DNA from: Butyrivibrio sp. Su6
Lineage (GTDB): Bacteria; Bacillota; Clostridia; Lachnospirales; Lachnospiraceae
Assembly (NCBI RefSeq): GCF_900108105.1
Contig: NZ_FNUR01000003.1
Coordinates: forward strand, 124,001-188,000
Direction of reading: 5' to 3'
DNA: 64,000 nt
Of this stretch, positions 60,622 through 64,000 are shown one piece after another (positions within the stretch are counted from its first letter, which is position 1; the number at the start of each line of letters is the position of its first letter). Both the position numbers and the translations under genes were made by a program. The notes beneath the pieces were generated by a model that made no database searches, had not been told where the DNA came from, and saw nothing but the letters and a program-made list of their open reading frames with translations.

Positions 60622-63600
60622 TCATTCGGCAGTTAAGCCATATTTATTTCCAAGATACATAAATCCTGCAAAGTTGTTCTCTGTGAAAAGATCACTTGAA
60701 TCTGCTCCTGCCGGAATCGTGAAGGATACACGGTTTCCTTTGTATTCTCCGTCAAGGAAGCTCACTTCAAGGCTTACGTCTGGTCTTGCAGCAAGTGCAT
60801 CAAATACCATCTTGTGGAAAGAGATCCATCTGTCGGTGGTTATCTTAACTGTCTCGCCCTGTTTTGCTTTTGTAATCTTGTCTACTGTGTTGGCATTGAA
60901 TACGTAATATGCAGAAAGAGGAACTCTTACAAGAATATCGTAGCACTCTGTACATTGATATCTAAGTTCACCATCTCTGTCTTCTGTAGCCTCAACTTTG
61001 TCCCACGCATATGTATGGGTATGAGGTCTTACTACCTTCTTTTCACTATCTTCTGCTGGTGCAGCGCCGTCCTCATATGCTATTGCATACATAGAAAACT
61101 TATCTGTATCTACGTCTACCGCATCCCCTGAGCCTTGTCCTATTATTTGTGCTCCTGAGTCATGGAATCTGAAAATAGAAAACAGTCTTCCGGATTTTTG
61201 AAGTACAGGTGGTATCGGGAACTTAACTTTTATTTTCCTTGATGTCTCTTTTATCTGATCTCTAGACTTCAGTGCACCGTTGGCATCTGTAACTTCATAT
61301 ATAAGAGTAAGGTCAACAAAACTTCCGACTGTAAGGCCATTTGCTTCAGCCATTCCTTTAATGGTATCAACAGCTTCTTTTTCATCGTCTGATAAGTTTC
61401 CCTCGTCCTTACTGTCAGTATTAAGGATAAGTTTTACCGTATCACTTTCATCAACAGGAGTAACCCCTGATACTAATGCACGCACCTCAGCAGGATCATT
61501 CTCTACAGAAGTCTTTTCATCATAAGGCGCTGTACCCTCTTTAGCAACAATTGTGTTTCCTGCCTGAACTGTAATTGATAATTCTTTTGACACACTGCCA
61601 TATGAATTACTTGCTGTTACAGTAAATACGCTTGTTCCTGTGCTTGTCGGAGTTCCACTTATGACACCCGTATCTGATCCAAGTGCCAGTCCATCAGGAA
61701 GTGATCCAGCTGTGATTGCCCAGGTAATAGGCTGCGCTCCGCTTGCAGTAAGTGTCTGGTTATAGGCCTCTCCTTCTGTTGCTTCTGAAAGATCTGAAAT
61801 AGATATCTCCGGAACAGTTTCACTTGGAGCTGAGCCCGTGACTGTTACCGTGCACTCTGCCTTGTACTGGGTGCCGGCAACATTTATGGTTACTGTTATC
61901 TTGGCTGTTCCTGCGCCTACTGCAGTTACCTTTCCGGTGTTATCTACTGTTGCAACTGTCTCCTTATCCGAACTCCAAGTAACCACTGCATCTGATGGTT
62001 CAACTGTTACCGCTATGGTACCGGTTTGACCACTCTCAAGTTCCATGGTTGTAACATCAAATCTAACTTCCGGAGTTACAGCTTTTTCTGAGATGGTTAC
62101 TTCAATCACTGCTGCTTCTGAGTCTGCATGGTCATTATCGCCAACAGCTTTATACCACACATAATAGTTTTTCGCTTCATTACCTGTTGGAATGGATTCA
62201 CTCCAGCCATCAGTAGGAACTGTGGTTGCATCCGTACCGAGCGCGTACTGCATCTCGCCGCCTTCGGCTGAACCAGCGGTCACAAGCGACTGTGCAGAAC
62301 CGGTATAGGTCAGAGTCTTTGCTTCCGGTGCTTTTGTTACCGTTGGCGGTTGTTTCTCGCTGATCGTCAGCGTTCCTTTTGTATAGCTGATGGCATAGTT
62401 ATCTCCTGCGCTTGCGCCGGAGGCAACGATGTCATAGGTGCCTGCCGCAGTATTATCCGGAGCGGCCGCGCTGCCGTCCTTCTGATAGGCCAGCGTTGGG
62501 GCGGTCGTCAATGTATCTTCTCCTACCAGTCCGGTAACGGTATAGAAATCCGAGCCGGAGAGCGTAGGAACTGTGCCACCTACATAGATGCTCTGATCCT
62601 TCGCTGTGATTCTAAGCGTCATTGTATTGACCGCAATAGCAGTAGTTTCTGTATCAATTGTTGTGTCAGACTCATATTTTGCCGTAACCGCAGCGGAGCC
62701 TGCCTTCAAAATCTTAACAGTCGCAGTTGCCCCGTTCGGTGTGATCTGGAACACCGTCTCATCGCTGGTACTCCAAGTCCAGTTGCCTGTTCCAGTTCCT
62801 TCGTTTGTCACGCTGCCTGTAATCGTGAAATCCGCGTCGCCGTAGGTCTTAGAAGCGGGAACACCTGTGATGTCCACCCCTGCGTCAGACTTTGCCGTGA
62901 GCGTTATTTTGACATTGACCGTGGAATCGGCATAGTTAGTAGAACCGATGGTCACAGGCAGGGTGACGGTATCGCCCGCCGCGCCGCCGGAGAGCGTGGC
63001 AGTCACAGTGCCACTTTCATTCACGGCGAAGTTGGAAACCGTAACGCTGCCGGTCTTGCTCGCGGACCCCACCGAATAAGTCAGCGTTCCAGCGTCATCG
63101 GGCATTTTGCCCGCCACGGACTCAGAAACGGAGGTCGCTTTATACAGCAGTGTGTCCGTCATGTCCGCGATAGTCTGTGCGCCCGCCTTGCCGATATCAA
63201 CTGTGGCAGTCGTGGTATTCGTCGCAAGGCTGTAATTTGCGTTCTTGAGCGTCACGGTGACATTGACGGTCTTGCCGTCACCCGCATTCGCATCGGACAT
63301 TGCGCCGGTAACGGTGTAATCTTTCTCTTCGCCCACCGTAAGTGCCACGGCTTGTTGACTGCTGTTCTCGAACGTAACGGCGCTGATTGTGACCGCTGTG
63401 CTGTTCTTATCGTAAGCGCGGTTCGTCGCTGTCGCACCAGTAATGGTCAGAGCAATGGGGGTGATCGTGAAATCCGCCGTTGCGGTCTTGCCGCCTACCG
63501 TGATGCTGGCGGTATAAGTACCTGCATTAGTCGGCGCTGTCTCGCTCTTTGTATAGCTTGTATTGCTGTGTCCTTCATATTCAATCGTTGGCACGGTCAG

Positions 63601-64000
63601 TCCAGCACCCGTCCACGCCGTCGTATCGGTAAGGCTTGCTCCGGTATAAGCGCTGCCGGTATAGGTCGTATCGGTGGCGCTCAGGGTCAGCGTTGCGGGA
63701 GAGCTATGCAGAGCACAACTCGTGTCACTACAAGTCGCTGTGATGGTTGCACCGGTTGCGGAGTAGGTGAAGCTGTGGATGTGTGAATTCGAGAACTCCA
63801 CTTTCTTGTATATATTGGAAATCGGCTGTCCTTCAGAATTGACAGCAATATTCTGCCCGTCTGTCGTACCTTCCTTATTTGTCCAAGCCACTCCGGCGAT
63901 ATCATTTTGAACCGTTCTGTAATTACTGTCCGTATCATAATAGATTGCCCCATTGTCACCGCCAATAGCAATTAATTTAGCATTCGTTCCGATGAAAAGA
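60622..64000 (-). CDS. Large cell-surface protein with Ig-like repeats (N-terminus outside window)
   Basis: The frame is open from the window edge to 60622, more than 1,120 residues. From the visible N-terminus there are WD/adhesin-like strands (LIAIGGDNGAIYYDTDSNYR), several MBG/YDG-like modules (for example TLTITGATA-type strands and LTYTGSAQSLVTAGSAEGG), a Big_2 domain (VTWSSDKETVATVDNTGKVT), a putative-Ig domain (ITAGSLPDGLALGSDTGVIS) and a C-terminal part with HTHTYAWDKVEATEDRDGEL. No LPxTG or membrane anchor is seen at the end. The plus-side half of the gene (about 62230-64000) is far richer in G and C than the rest, suggesting recombination with foreign DNA. Probably an adhesin or carbohydrate-binding surface protein. 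Confidence 0.85.
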   Translation of the reverse strand, partial: LFIGTNAKLIAIGGDNGAIYYDTDSNYRTVQNDIAGVAWTNKEGTTDGQNIAVNSEGQPISNIYKKVEFSNSHIHSFTYSATGATITATCSDTSCALHSSPATLTLSATDTTYTGSAYTGASLTDTTAWTGAGLTVPTIEYEGHSNTSYTKSETAPTNAGTYTASITVGGKTATADFTITPIALTITGATATNRAYDKNSTAVTISAVTFENSSQQAVALTVGEEKDYTVTGAMSDANAGDGKTVNVTVTLKNANYSLATNTTTATVDIGKAGAQTIADMTDTLLYKATSVSESVAGKMPDDAGTLTYSVGSASKTGSVTVSNFAVNESGTVTATLSGGAAGDTVTLPVTIGSTNYADSTVNVKITLTAKSDAGVDITGVPASKTYGDADFTITGSVTNEGTGTGNWTWSTSDETVFQITPNGATATVKILKAGSAAVTAKYESDTTIDTETTAIAVNTMTLRITAKDQSIYVGGTVPTLSGSDFYTVTGLVGEDTLTTAPTLAYQKDGSAAAPDNTAAGTYDIVASGASAGDNYAISYTKGTLTISEKQPPTVTKAPEAKTLTYTGSAQSLVTAGSAEGGEMQYALGTDATTVPTDGWSESIPTGNEAKNYYVWYKAVGDNDHADSEAAVIEVTISEKAVTPEVRFDVTTMELESGQTGTIAVTVEPSDAVVTWSSDKETVATVDNTGKVTAVGAGTAKITVTINVAGTQYKAECTVTVTGSAPSETVPEISISDLSEATEGEAYNQTLTASGAQPITWAITAGSLPDGLALGSDTGVISGTPTSTGTSVFTVTASNSYGSVSKELSITVQAGNTIVAKEGTAPYDEKTSVENDPAEVRALVSGVTPVDESDTVKLILNTDSKDEGNLSDDEKEAVDTIKGMAEANGLTVGSFVDLTLIYEVTDANGALKSRDQIKETSRKIKVKFPIPPVLQKSGRLFSIFRFHDSGAQIIGQGSGDAVDVDTDKFSMYAIAYEDGAAPAEDSEKKVVRPHTHTYAWDKVEATEDRDGELRYQCTECYDILVRVPLSAYYVFNANTVDKITKAKQGETVKITTDRWISFHKMVFDALAARPDVSLEVSFLDGEYKGNRVSFTIPAGADSSDLFTENNFAGFMYLGNKYGLTAE

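Noticed and set aside
62350..63786. Long open frame (478 codons) on the plus strand, antisense to the surface-protein gene
   Set aside because: It lies wholly opposite a repeat-rich gene in the GC-rich part, where stop codons are rare on the other strand; the product is Arg/Cys-rich without family pattern, and no ribosome binding site or start context supports it.

Overview
The window looks like a chromosomal segment of a rumen or gut Lachnospiraceae bacterium close to Butyrivibrio or Pseudobutyrivibrio. The grounds are moderate-to-low GC, Gram-positive type ribosome binding sites, lysine synthesis through DapL, a GH3 beta-glucosidase with its two domains in reversed order (known from Butyrivibrio and Ruminococcus), a threonyl-tRNA synthetase without TGS domain, and a pectin and hemicellulose degradation locus. 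Genus is an inference. Most genes lie on the minus strand.

Layout. 1-4200: a gamma carbonic anhydrase-like protein (cut by the edge), a SIMPL-domain membrane protein, a DEDDh exonuclease and a 2-isopropylmalate synthase fused to an AraC-type DNA-binding domain. 4200-7350: a sugar-isomerase-like protein and a Gfo/Idh/MocA dehydrogenase with a divergent AraC regulator. 7350-12480: a four-gene operon (leucine-rich-repeat protein, DUF362 ferredoxin-like protein, VWA protein, MoxR-type AAA ATPase). 12570-13810: a decayed P-loop ATPase gene and a DUF4869 gene. 14046-19148: a five-gene ABC importer of the peptide/nickel family, with a GC-rich metal-sensor-like operator. 19337-20782: a composite repeat element without genes (element A). 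20788-29641: GH3 glucosidase, lipid kinase, folA, thyA, an MBL-fold RNA-processing protein, a DUF3048 lipoprotein and TraX. 29642-43302: TrkH/TrkA potassium uptake, a GT39-type membrane glycosyltransferase, thrS, a SEC-C protein, a methyltransferase, hisC, dapF and dapL. 43366-44950: a second composite repeat element (element B). 44975-60399: an M13 peptidase lipoprotein, then a pectin/hemicellulose locus (GH28, GH43, GH4, a sugar ABC importer, GH31, an esterase) into which an IS605-type element has inserted, splitting a small gene. 60622-64000: a large cell-surface Ig-repeat protein (N-terminus outside the window) with two very different base compositions.

The strongest candidates for something undescribed are elements A and B. 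Each is about 1.45-1.6 kb, lies between genes, has no credible ORF, and has long inverted ends. The ends carry terminator-like hairpins and a nearly invariant 124-126 nt three-stem hairpin. The interiors hold arrays of short inverted motifs. In element B five GTRGGATAA/TTATCCYAC pairs have exactly the same 29-bp offset and sit at alternating intervals of 74, 64, 74 and 63 bp. The second candidate is the LeuA-AraC fusion, whose own upstream region carries three TTTATTGAT repeats spaced 42 and 63 bp apart, which suggests an enzyme that regulates its own gene.
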